From contig OY821791.1 of the NCBI GenBank assembly GCA_963682175.1, forward strand, positions 32,114,326 through 32,178,325: a stretch of 64,000 nt of DNA, given 5' to 3'. This DNA is from Triglochin maritima. Lineage: Eukaryota; Streptophyta; Magnoliopsida; Alismatales; Juncaginaceae. The position numbers and the translations under genes are program-made. The notes under the pieces are model-generated. The model searched no databases and had not been told where the DNA came from. It was given only the letters and a program-made list of their open reading frames with translations. This document shows, piece after piece, positions 31,681 to 42,459 of the stretch (position 1 is its first letter; every line of letters starts with the position of its first letter).

Positions 31681-34536
31681 TTAGTCACTAGTACAAAGTA
31701 ACGCCTTTGGCACAGATGCAGGGTCGAGTGCCCAACACCCTCCAAGGGCCTCAACACCAACCTTGTTCAGACGGAAAGACGGAACCAGATGTGAGAATCT
31801 CAAAAGCTCTTTCGATGGGATATCGAGCATGACCACCCGGCCATTGACTTTCTTGGGCATGAAAACAGAATTATAACCTTTCTTATTGACCAGAAGCAAG
31901 ACTTGGATGACCAACTTGGTAGCCGAAACGATCTCGCCCAAGTCGTATTCGCTGTTCCTCACATCAGATTCCTGCCACTCAACGCTCCAGTTCCTGTAAA
32001 TGGCCCACACTTCGCCAACTTGAGGAGTGATGCTGTACAGATCCCGGGTACCAATTGCCGCATTCTTTACATGGTGCGAGAATTTCTTAAATGCAAAAGA
32101 TACTTCCGACCCAGGCAACGACTTGAAAAATCCACAGCAAAATGGTAGATTTTTCTTACCCCACTTGAGCTCATCTGGTGAAGAAGGGCGAGGCTGTAGC
32201 CATATTACATGAGCCTTGTTATTTTGAACATCGACTCCTTTTATCAAAGCATGATGTCTCGGGAAGTTATTGTCATCACCATAAACAGCCCACAACTGCC
32301 CCTTCTCGAACTTGTCTTGGGACTTGTTGGATTCGAAGTCATGGAATCCCATCTCTTGGGTTGCAGGCACGGCGGCGGTACCGTTTTGATTATTTCTACT
32401 ACTTCCTCTGGTGAATCGAGGAGAAGGTGTACTGTTTTGAATCTCAACAGGTGTGTCAACTGCTTCAGCATCATTGAGCGCATTGTCCTCTTCCTTGAGA
32501 ACTGGAGCTTCTTTTCTCCTAAGACGGTGCTTCTTGTGGGGTTCAACTTTTTCCTCTGATTTGTTTGCATTGTGCTTGAGGTTCTCGTTAATTTGATCAA
32601 GACTCATGGACGGAAGTAGTTCTGTGAAATTAGGGGAAAGGGCTGCCGGATCAAGCTCGCAAAACCCTTTACAAATGCCATCTGCTTCCGCTCCAGTCAG
32701 TCTGAATGAAGGAACCAAGTGCGAAAATTTCAGCATCTCATGAGGCTGAATCTTAACTATGTCGGAATGTACACGAGCAAACACGCAAACATATTCTTTC
32801 ACTTTGATCAACGGCGCAATACTAACTGCAGAACCTTCAACTGTATCTGTCAGAACCTCAACAATTTCGTACTGAAACGTTTTGGTGTTCAATTTGATAT
32901 TCCAATCCTTATATACAGCCCAAACTTCACCCTTCCGAGGGTTCATCACAAACTGATTTTTCTTCCCTTTTTCCCACGCCATTACATGTGAAAACATGGC
33001 GAGTTCCTCAGCATCCTGAGATGTACCAATTTTGAAGTTTCCACATGCTACAGGCATCTCTCTATCACACCAGTTCTTCTCAACTTGATTTGAAGGAATG
33101 CACTCCAACCAATTGAAACGCACATGAAAATCCGGTTTCAGAACATTCTTGATTTTAGCATAGAATCTTGGCATACCGTCGATATCATCGTAGAGGGCCC
33201 AGACCTGACCAGCTGCAAACGAGCCCACAGTCTTATGCTCGTCGAAATTGTAGAATTCTGGGTCGGGAAAAGTGAAAATGTCTGGACCCTCTTCTGCAGA
33301 ATCTCCCAGATGGGCCTGATCGTCTTCTTCTTGCACCTGCTGACTTTCAACTTTCTTCTCGACATCATGAATGCCGGGCCCATCATGAGATGACCCATTC
33401 TGTGCCCTTTTAGGAGGATTAACAAAGTCATCTTCGTCACTTAACTGTTCGTTATACTTGACATTTTGCTTTTGTCGAGTGGATCTTCTCCCGGAATTCC
33501 TGGCCGGAGAAGCATTTATGTCCCCTGCAGCGACATCTTCAACCTCCTCGAATGTTTCTTCTTCCGAATCAGAACTTTCTTCTGCATCTTCACTACTACT
33601 ATCCACAACTCTTTTCCTAGACCTCTTCCGATTCGAACCCACAGATGCTCCTGCCGCCTTCTTTTTAAGATTAACCTTTACGAAATCAGATTCCATATGG
33701 TTTTCTTCTTTAGTGTTGTTCGCCAACCCCTCACCCTGGCGAGTGGTTGCATTTCCTGCATTTGAGTTGGGCTCCGATGCTTGGGTCCTTGCAGGAAAAT
33801 TCATGGTAGGATTTACTGAGGAATAAACGTGAGGTGCGACTCTAGCCCCGCCTCTTGTGTTCACCTCATGAGCAACAAACGTCCTCTTGCAATTCTGACA
33901 TTGAAGTGTCCGAAGCATGACATTTCGGTAATACTCATATTTCACGCCACAAAAGAGGCATTTGGTCCAAAATGTCCCGGCACCATCTGCATGTGGCGGA
34001 CGATGCTGCCCACTTTGCGGGTTTACATTGCTAAACTTCGGACCAGCATTGCCCTGAAAAGTATTCGGAACGAACTTGGTAAAAGTCCCATTTGGTGCAT
34101 GTGGCTGAGGTTTTGGTGCAGAAATCCTCGTGGAGGGAGCCCCTCTCTTAATGTCATAAACGTGACGCTTTGCCTTGTCAGTTAGTGTTCGGTGTGCTTC
34201 CCCTATAAGCTTAAAAGCAGCTTCTGCACCGGTAAACTTGTTTTTGTCTGGATGAAGTAAAAGAGCAAGCTTCCGATACTGCTTCTTGATGGACAATTCA
34301 TCTGCAGTTCGTTCCAACTGGAGGATACCATACCAGTCCTCTAATTCATTATTGATCTTTTTTGCTGAAGAACAATGAACTTCACAGACTGTTATGAGGT
34401 GATTGATGTTCTCAAGATCGGGAAAGAGCTGTTGGGCCTTCAAGGCGAACTTTCGAGCGCCAGGGAAATCTCTGGATTGTAACCTTTTTTCAGCTATATC
34501 CCGGGCTCGGACAGCCTCTTCCTTGTTACACTCCAT
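31681..34536 (-). CDS. J-domain protein with zinc-finger-like region and two DUF3444 domains
   Basis: A single uninterrupted coding exon gives 951 aa. The J domain spans residues 66-128 (EDWYGIL to KRHVYD) with the HPD triplet at 95-97, so it can in principle stimulate an Hsp70. The N-terminal part (ARDIAEKRLQSRDFPGARKF) is the family's typical helical start. A four-cysteine pair (CLFC at 193-196, CQNC at 213-216) follows. The middle is charged, Ser/Glu-rich and probably disordered, with nuclear-type basic patches (NRKRSRKR). Two DUF3444 modules follow, the first beginning near FAAGQVWALYDDIDGMPRFY and the second near FEKGQLWAVYGDDNNFPRHH. Length and order match plant DnaJ/DUF3444 proteins of about 700-1100 aa, whose client and exact role are not well established. 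A 5' UTR intron is inferred upstream. Confidence 0.97.
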   Translation of the reverse strand: MECNKEEAVRARDIAEKRLQSRDFPGARKFALKAQQLFPDLENINHLITVCEVHCSSAKKINNELEDWYGILQLERTADELSIKKQYRKLALLLHPDKNKFTGAEAAFKLIGEAHRTLTDKAKRHVYDIKRGAPSTRISAPKPQPHAPNGTFTKFVPNTFQGNAGPKFSNVNPQSGQHRPPHADGAGTFWTKCLFCGVKYEYYRNVMLRTLQCQNCKRTFVAHEVNTRGGARVAPHVYSSVNPTMNFPARTQASEPNSNAGNATTRQGEGLANNTKEENHMESDFVKVNLKKKAAGASVGSNRKRSRKRVVDSSSEDAEESSDSEEETFEEVEDVAAGDINASPARNSGRRSTRQKQNVKYNEQLSDEDDFVNPPKRAQNGSSHDGPGIHDVEKKVESQQVQEEDDQAHLGDSAEEGPDIFTFPDPEFYNFDEHKTVGSFAAGQVWALYDDIDGMPRFYAKIKNVLKPDFHVRFNWLECIPSNQVEKNWCDREMPVACGNFKIGTSQDAEELAMFSHVMAWEKGKKNQFVMNPRKGEVWAVYKDWNIKLNTKTFQYEIVEVLTDTVEGSAVSIAPLIKVKEYVCVFARVHSDIVKIQPHEMLKFSHLVPSFRLTGAEADGICKGFCELDPAALSPNFTELLPSMSLDQINENLKHNANKSEEKVEPHKKHRLRRKEAPVLKEEDNALNDAEAVDTPVEIQNSTPSPRFTRGSSRNNQNGTAAVPATQEMGFHDFESNKSQDKFEKGQLWAVYGDDNNFPRHHALIKGVDVQNNKAHVIWLQPRPSSPDELKWGKKNLPFCCGFFKSLPGSEVSFAFKKFSHHVKNAAIGTRDLYSITPQVGEVWAIYRNWSVEWQESDVRNSEYDLGEIVSATKLVIQVLLLVNKKGYNSVFMPKKVNGRVVMLDIPSKELLRFSHLVPSFRLNKVGVEALGGCWALDPASVPKALLCTSD

Positions 34537-34591
34537 CAGTACTTAATTCCACAATAAAGTGAGCTTCGTAAACCGTGATTCTCTCTCTTGC

Positions 34592-36449
34592 CTGAAAACA
34601 ACAAACTTTTTTTTCAAATTAAAAGCCTAAAGAAAAATGTCGAGAGAAATACAATACCACTAACACAAAAAATGTTTCTGAAAAACATGGATGCTCAATT
34701 TGGGATTGCATGCCCATAGAATAAATGTCCTATTGAGGCATCAGACAGCCTTGATAATGATAGTAGCCCTGGATATACTTGAAAATGAACAAAATAAGTC
34801 TTCTTCACCGCATTTCCATTTTTAAAACCTACCCTTCGCACTGACAGGTTTAGTATGTCGTGCTTTGTTATTTGGGAACTAAACATACGTCTAAAAAATG
34901 TTGTCCTTGACAATCTTTTTTTCCAGTAAATAGAAAACAAGAAAGGAGAATAAATGATTTCATTCCCACAACACAGAACAAGAAGAAAATTAAGTTGGAA
35001 GAGAATATAAAAAATCTATGAATTGTGACAGAATAATGGAACTGTTTTTTTCCAACAAATGTAAGAACTTACAGTTTCTAAACAAGAGCCGCGTGGCCAA
35101 AGTGATCATTTAAGTCACACAACTAGAATATGTTATATTACAAATTTCGAATGTTTGACATAAAAAAACTACCCTTTTCTAAGTCATGTTAAAATTACTA
35201 AAGCTACAGTGACAAGTTTTGAAACAATCATACCCAAAGTGGTCACTCGACTCATACAACTAGAACTCTAGAAGAATATGTATTTACACAATTTGTTTTC
35301 TCCAAACCATCAACGCAAACACTTGACTTGTCTCATTTTTAGAGTACAACTAGGAGAGTGTCCTCCATGTACATATTTTAAACTAAAGGACTCAAAATCT
35401 AGGAATAGATGTTTAAGTTTGAATTTAATTGTTAGAGCTACGGTTCTGACAGTCCAATGCACTTTCTAATGATTGATTTATGCATATATATACATATATA
35501 CATATATATGTACATATATATATCTACATATATGTACAATACATATATATATATATGATGAAGCAGAATAAAAGCATCCAATTTGGCTCAGTTTTGAAAC
35601 GAAGTAGAGGCAGCACCATACAAATTTTTAACCTATGGAACACCATTTTAAAAATTTGTAATTTTTTGTAAAACCTAAACATCCAAAAATCATTCTAGAA
35701 GTCTGATTTCCCACTTCATATAGGTTTTGCATGAATAAGACACCATCTTTACACCACTACAATATAACAGTTAAAGAGTTTCTTATGGGTCCTAACATGC
35801 ACAAACCATTTCGCTAAACAACAACCCAAGCTTTATGTGGCTGAATGAAAACCCTAGAAAGTTAGTTATCAATGACAAAACAACAACCAAACCATCAACT
35901 CTCTACTATACATTTACACCAAACAACGAATTCCCAAACTCATATTACGATTTACAAACCAAAGTAAACAGTCAGATTCGACAATGTCGGTATTTCTAAA
36001 CTACAACCAATACTTGGTTACCACAATGACATCCAAACTAACCACTTAATTCACACAACCACACAAACACAACATCTACAAATTATAAACAGAACCGCTT
36101 TGTCTTCCACAACATCACAACTCTAGGGTTAGGGTTTGCCCAGCAACCAAAAACCAACAGAAACCCTAGAACCAACCAAAAGAGTTTCACTTCCATTCAT
36201 CCAAACCAAACCTCCAAAGAAATGGGCGAAAACCCGAAACCTAAAAACCCTAAAAAACCAATACAAACCCTAAAAACCACCAAAAACCCAACACCAAACA
36301 CCCCCAAACAACCCTAAAACCCCAAACAAACAACAACCCAATTCCCAAACCCCCAAAAAACTCCTAACCAAAACCCCAAACCCTAAATCCGACAGCAGAA
36401 AAGCAACAAAATCGGATTAAAACCAGAAAAAGGAGGGTTTTTTACGCAC
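34592..36449 (-). other. 5' UTR intron of the J-protein gene
   Basis: The acceptor TTTTCAG lies just upstream of the leader that begins GCAAGAGAGAGAATCACGG at 34591. A good donor, CAG|GTGCGT, lies at 36449. The leader exon would start near 36590. Near the donor the DNA is full of telomere-like words (AAACCCTAA and variants) at about 36120-36390, as often seen near plant housekeeping gene starts. The splice is inferred from signals alone. Confidence 0.65.
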
Positions 36450-36589
36450 CTGCCGGCCTCAGCGAGGAAGCTGAGATCGGAACAAGGGGTTTTGGAATCC
36501 CCAAAATCCCTCAAACCGAAATTTAATTCCCGCCGGAAGACCAAAATCTCCCCCAAATCCACCATGGTTTGGGGTTCGCTATTTAACCA

Positions 36590-38660
36590 CACAATCATAC
36601 TTGCTTAACCATGGTTGGGTTGTCTTAACTCTTAACCAAGAGAGAGAATGTGTCTTTTGTGTGTCTCTCCCGGTTTAATTGGGACGGGTGCCACTCTTTT
36701 ATCTGCCTATTTTGATGTGGTTGGGTCGGTGTTCTTTTGATCTTTTGAGAATTTTAACTCAATGTTGATCTATTAACCAAGAGAGAGAATGTGTGTGTTT
36801 TTGGTACGTCTCTTTTGGGGTAACTGGGGCGAGTGCGACTCAATTATCTGTGCATTTTGAAGCAAATTAGGTAAAATCAATGAACATGCTGATTCAAGGA
36901 TTTTCACCCAACGATGATCTATTAATCCTTCCATGCCGATTTACCTACTCTAACAGAAACAACAATGTGACACAGAGAGACAATATCCGTCTGTGCGTGG
37001 GTGCTCCTTTATCTGATTTTTTTGATGCGGATGAGGTGGAATCAATAAGCATGCTCATTTGAGGATTTTCATGTTGTCGCCTGTTAGTTTACCTGCTATT
37101 CGGAAACAACAAGTTGACCAAAAGAGAGAATATGTGTTTGTGGGTGGGGGCGGGTGCGAATGTTTACTAATTGAGAATGTGTCTGGGAGCAGGACGGGTG
37201 TAAACTGCTTATTCGTCTGATGCAAACTTGGAAGACCTGGAATTGACAATCATGTATGTTTAAGGTCTTTTATCAAGCGATCTATCCGTACTTGGTTACC
37301 TAGGTAGCAATTGGAGCAGCGAGGCGCTGCGACTAGCAATCATGGTTATCAACCGCGAGACTCGAAGCCACAATGGTTTGATTGGATGAGCGATTTTTGA
37401 TCTGAAAACAATTTTTTTTGTTTGTGTTTTGCTACTTGAAATCGATGCTTGAATTGTGAGGCGAAAAAAATGACCTCGATTAAAATTCAATACTTGTCAA
37501 ATAAATAAATATTTTTTTAAACAATTGATGACTATTGCTGTCAGACACATTTTATTTTACAAATCAACACAAGTTATTATTATTAGTTTTTTGAGAACGT
37601 TTACGAAATATTTAATTTAATTTTTTGATTTAGTAGTCCTATATATATAATTTGTAACAAATATTGGTTTCAATTCATATATCAATACATGAATAAATTC
37701 TAATCCTAATTTTTTAAATTTAATACATGATCTCATTGATTATTGATTATTTTTGTCAAGACACTTTTTCACCAAAGGATATTGAATTCTACACAATTTA
37801 ACAATAAGCTTTTCAAAAACACTTTCAGTGGAACCATCAAAGTCCGTTAAAAAATATTTTGATTACAAAATGAAAGAAGTTTTTCATGTAAGTGATATTT
37901 CATAAATTTTGTTTGATCAATTAATAATTAGTCACATTAGAAGAAAAAAAACTCATATTCACCACTTTGAGCAAATAAATTCCAAGAATTAAACACAAAA
38001 TTAAACATTTTAAAATGAAAAGTATTATATTGTAAAACTGTAAGGTGTATATGCAAAATGTTCACCCCTAATCCTCTACCAATTTTTGTTCTCTTCCATT
38101 CTTAATCATCACAAGCAAGCCAAGAAATGGTGATTATTCGACTATTACAGAGTTGCACAAAGTTGTTAACTTGAAAATAGATCCATTATTATCTTTGCTA
38201 GCGACAACTATTCTGCTCAAAAACTCAATAACAAAGCCTACCTAATGACAAGCAATGATAATTCTAGTTTCTACTAGTCTAGAAATAATGAGGGACGTTT
38301 GGTGACACAAATTAGAAGGAAAGGGAAAAGTAATCGTTGTTATTAAAAAATTAACGCAACTTCAAAGAAGAACGAACGGATGGCTATTTAACCATGGTTG
38401 GCTATTTTGACAAACTAACTTAACCATGGTTGGGTTACTTAACCATGCCTTAACCAAGAGAGAGAAAGTGAGTGAGGGAATATATGTAATGCAATTGGAG
38501 GTATTGTAACTTGTGTTATCTATATGTTTTCAAATGGATAATGCAAAATTAATAATCATGCTTATTAAGGATTTCTATGTAATGGTTAAACCTTATATAC
38601 TGCTTTCTTATCTTCTCTAACGGAAACAACGAAGTGATAAAAAATAGAGAGAATGGCTAA
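36590..38660. repeat. Upstream region of the J-protein gene with diverged tandem repeats
   Basis: Copies of TTAACCAAGAGAGAGAATGT and TTAACCATGGTTGGGTT occur at about 36600-36660, 36775-36800 and 38390-38465. Related GGATTTTCA...TACCTNCTNTNNNGGAAACAACAA blocks recur at about 36895, 37060 and 38570. The stretch looks like a promoter region expanded by duplications of 150-200 bp. Between 37500 and 38380 I see nothing else. Confidence 0.55.
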
Positions 38661-39249
38661 ATTAATAAGGAAGAAATATTGAGAAATTCGGCCAAATAAG
38701 TAAGTGAACAAGCATTGAACTAAACCATTTAAAGCACATAATAGTTTATCTCCGAGTTGTTGAAACAATTGTACCAAATTGTTTTGTATTAATAACTAAC
38801 CAACCCCCAACCCATCACCCTCTCTTCAACCTCGACGTCGGCCTCCTTGTCGTACTCCTCGCACGTATCGCTTTTGCTCCGTTTTCCCTAAACCCACTTT
38901 GATCCATTGCGGGATCCACAATGAGGATTGTCCTCATTGTTGATGACTCCGTCAAAGCTCGATCATGTCGTCAAAGTTGGAATTGATCATGCACAAAAAT
39001 AATGGAAGATGTGTAAATCTCAAACTTCATAAATGTCAACTTGTTAAATCAATATTTTTTTTCTTCCACGATCTTTTTTTCTATCTCTTAACAATATTTT
39101 CCTCTTAACCACAACTCATCAATAAATGTCAACTTATCAAATCAACACTATTTCTTCCATATAAAATTTCTTAAACAAAAATTTAAGATAACTAAATTGC
39201 AAAAATTAAACTTTAATTAAAATTGTATAAGTAATTAACATAATTAAAC

Positions 39250-40245
39250 TAAAGAGTTTTTTGCTTGAATGTCACTTTAAAACAACTTATTTCACTTTAT
39301 GTTATCACTGCACCAATATTTATCCTAATGTCATTATGTTAAAAGATTTTTTGCTTGGATGCCACTTCAAAATAACTTATTCAACTTTATGTCATCACTG
39401 CACCAATATTTATTATAATGACATTATTTTAAAGGAATTTTTGTTTGTGTGTCACTCTAAAACAACTAATTCCACTTTATATCATCATCACACCAATATT
39501 TATCCTACTGTCATTATGTTAAATCGTTATTTATAGTAATGCAATTTTGAAAGTGTCTCACGCCACAATCCGGTACAGACTTGCATTTGGACATGAACCA
39601 GACAAGAATGGACCAGTCCTGACCAGAGGATTCAGGTCCGGTCTCCGGTCTATAGAAATGCTTGATTTCGGGTTTCCAATCAGGTATGGGCAAAACACGG
39701 AATATTCCAGACCTGTGACCTGATTTTTTAAAATATTTTTTTTTCATGGGTGAAACCTGAGTCCAAATTCCGTTTTCTAAAACATTTTTTTTCATGGGTT
39801 TTCTCACTTCTCACCCATGAAAAAATTATTTTAAAAAACCATATCACTAGCCCATACTCAATTATTCCGGGTTTTGCCCGGACCGAACCGGAAACCCAGA
39901 ATCAAGCATATCCATGGACCGGAAACCGAACCTGAATCCACTGGTAATCCGGTTCAGAGTGGTCCATTTCGGTCTGATTCATGTCCAAATTCAGGTCCAG
40001 GCCGGATTGTGCACACCCCTAGTTGGGTTGACGTATCCTACTATCGAAATGGTATTAGTATAAATAACGATTTAACATGACATTATAAATATTGGTGTAG
40101 TGATGGTATAGAGTGGAATTAGTTGTTTTGGAGTGACACCCAAGCAAAAACTCTTTTAAAATAATGGCATTATGATAAATATTGGTGCAGTGATGACATA
40201 AAGTGAAATAAGTTGTTTTGAAACGACATCCAAACAAAAAAATCA
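39250..40245. mobile_element. Nested inverted-repeat element built of 89-bp units
   Basis: On the left, three direct copies (starting at about 39257, 39346 and 39435) read TTTTTGCTTGGATGCCACTT, AACAACTTATT, CACTTTATGTCATCACTGCA and CCAATATTTAT. On the right, two copies (about 40060-40145 and 40150-40235) are in the opposite orientation. The outer flanks (AATTAACATAATTAAACTAAA) also pair. A second inverted repeat fills the middle. Confidence 0.7.
39547..40022. mobile_element. Inner inverted-repeat element, hAT-MITE-like
   Basis: Arms of about 130 bp pair: CACAATCCGG, TTTGGACATGAA, AATGGACCA, GGATTCAGGT, CGGTCTCCGGTC and ATGCTTGATTTCGGG on the left match the complement on the right. The right end, reverse complemented, reads CTAGGGGTGTGCACAATCCG, a common start of plant hAT-type MITEs; the left end is worn. 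The target duplication is not clear. Confidence 0.55.
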
Positions 40246-40249
40246 TAAA

Positions 40250-40962
40250 CTAAATTTAATTAAAATAATTAACAACAAAAATTTAATTAAATTAATTAAC
40301 ATAATTAACAAAATCATCTTATCTAACAATACTAATTAATCCTGTCAAATTAAACTTAAAAGCAAAAAAACAAAAAAAACCAACGAATGGTGCTCCCCCG
40401 TTGAGAGAGTGCCCTACAGAGAGAATAGAAGTCAATACCAAATTTTGTTATAAGTTTAGGTAAAATTTGTAAATGTATAACTTGTTTAAAAGTGGATACT
40501 TATTTAACCTTTACTTAAGGGAGATTTTATAAAATCTACAATTACAATATTAATTTCTTTAATAGAAATGATAGAAAAATGACGTGTTCCACTTAAACAA
40601 TTAATGGAGTGACAATTCCGAAAAAATGAAAGTGCTTTCCCATTTGAGTTTTTGCAGTTTGACCCCACAACAAGTAACAATCAAGACTATCAACAAAAGC
40701 AAATTCAAAATTTGAACCTAGAACACTAATTCATTTATCTTCAAATGCTTTTTCCTGAGACCAATAAAACACTAATATATTATTAGAAGTTTAGACTTTG
40801 GTAAGCTTACTTCCTAAATTTAGTACTCAGTTGTCTCCTTCAATAGCTAAAAGCTAGCTTCCTAAATGTAAAATAAACTATTACATGTTACGTAATTGAA
40901 GATTTGTTGCTAATTTATTTTTAACTTGGCCTACAAAAGTAAAATAGAGAAAATATACCAAT
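40250..40962. other. Intergenic, nothing recognised
   Basis: AT-rich DNA with no supported gene, between the nested inverted repeat and the FAR1-like pseudogene. Confidence 0.4.
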
Positions 40963-42455
40963 TCAGACAAGGATTGTTTTTTTAATAACCTTCAGACTTA
41001 TAAATGAGAGCTCTAAGTGTTTTATCATATTGATGATAAATTGTGATAATGAGATTTGTCCCTGAACAAACCCATCAAAGAAAGAATTTATACTTTCAGA
41101 TGTTTGGCTAGAACTCATTCCACAAAAGAAAATGTCTTTGTTGAGATATAATGGCACCCAATGATGTCTTTGAGTAAACATTTTTGCAAGCCAAGCATCA
41201 TCTTTTATGTGGTATTGTTCTTTCAATTCTACCCATTTATACTCGAATTCTTCAGCATTTTGACATTCATACCTTCAAGCATCATATTCTGTCTTAAAAT
41301 CCGAATTATTGCACCGTAGCTCACTCATATGTTGCACTACATTTTTTCCAAAATGCCACAAACAATACCAATGTTTGCTATTAGGGAAAACTCTTGCAAT
41401 TGCATTGCATATAGCTCCATCTTGGTCAGTAATGATTGCAACATGTTCCTTTCTGTACATGCAAGTTAGCCATGCAGTAAATAATCACACAAATGTCTCC
41501 TCCGTCTCATCTTCTAATAAGGCCATCACTAACCATGACCTGGACGACCCGGTCATCAGCTCTCTCTCTCTTCAAAATCAGCTTTCTCACTCTTCCACAT
41601 CAGCTTTCTCTTTCCTCAACCCACCTTCTTCTCTTTCCTACACTATTCATCTCTTAACCACAACCCAACACAACCCACAACAACCAATATCTCTCCTCCA
41701 CATCATTTCGGGGTCCATCTTGGTTAAAATTTTAAAAAAATTTAAAAAATTTCTAAAAAATCAAAACAATTATAAAACGAATTTTCACCAAAAAAATTTA
41801 TAAAAAAACTCAAACAAAAAAATTAAAAAAAATCAAAACAAAAATCAAAACAAAAATAAAATAAAAATAAAATAAAATTCAACCCGGACGCGCCACGTGG
41901 CGCGTCCGGGTTGGCTAACCTAGACAACCGGGTCGTCGACCTGGGCGTTGAAACGCCCAGGTCGATGACCCAGGCATCTTCAACCGCTGTTTTTCAGCGT
42001 TAACAAAAAAAAAAATTCGGTCGAAGATGACCGACCTCATCACGACCGTGGTTTTTGTGCGTTAAGGGATGGCCTAAGGCACACCCAAACAATGTAGATT
42101 GTCTATGATGGTTCACTCCAGTGAGAGGTTCAAATGACATACAAAAGTTGTTAGTCTTATATGTGACATCAAACACAATAACATCAACAAATTTCATATA
42201 GTCCGACCTATTTGTCATCTGCCCAAAAGACACTTCTTGCGGTATAAAATCCATCAACCTCATATTGGGAGAAAAAAAATTATCCATCGACTTGTTTTCT
42301 AGAAAAACCTTCACAACCTCCATGCATTCACGACCCATGTTATTTTTTTGATAAACTCTTAGATGATCAATGCAATCTTGTGCACTAACTGGAGGGTCCC
42401 CAGAGACATTCGAGCCTTGAGCAATTTTTGAAGGCTCCACTCCACATTCGTTAAC
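40963..42455 (-). pseudogene. FAR1/FHY3-family (MULE-derived) pseudogene, interrupted by a MITE
   Basis: Two blocks match plant FAR1-related proteins, which descend from Mutator transposases and act as transcription factors in light signalling. The 5' block (about 42455-42078) carries FVDVIVFDVTYKTNNFCMSF and GVNHHRQSTLFGCAL. The 3' block (about 41517-40963) carries EHVAIITDQDGAICNAIARV, HWYCLWHFGKNV and HHWVPLYLNKDIFFCGMSSS. The MITE at 41521-42074 splits them exactly inside the LFGCAL/LLEDE region. The two blocks are in one frame once the MITE and its TAA duplication are discounted, so the frame was intact before insertion except for two TGA stops (one at FV*LF, one at 41275-41277). The N-terminal FAR1 DNA-binding region and the C-terminal SWIM region are missing. 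It is not functional. Confidence 0.9.
41521..42074. mobile_element. PIF/Harbinger-like (Tourist-type) MITE inside the FAR1-like pseudogene
   Basis: The ends are GGCCATCACTAAC on the left and, reverse complemented, GGCCATCCCTTAAC on the right. A TAA target duplication flanks it (41518-41520 and 42075-42077). Removing 554 bp plus one TAA restores the FAR1-like frame, so the borders are exact. The interior holds a perfect 32-bp palindrome (41881-41912, half-site AACCCGGACGCGCCAC) and a second hairpin (GACCTGGGCGTT and complement). It has no coding capacity. Confidence 0.9.
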
Positions 42456-42459
42456 GTTA

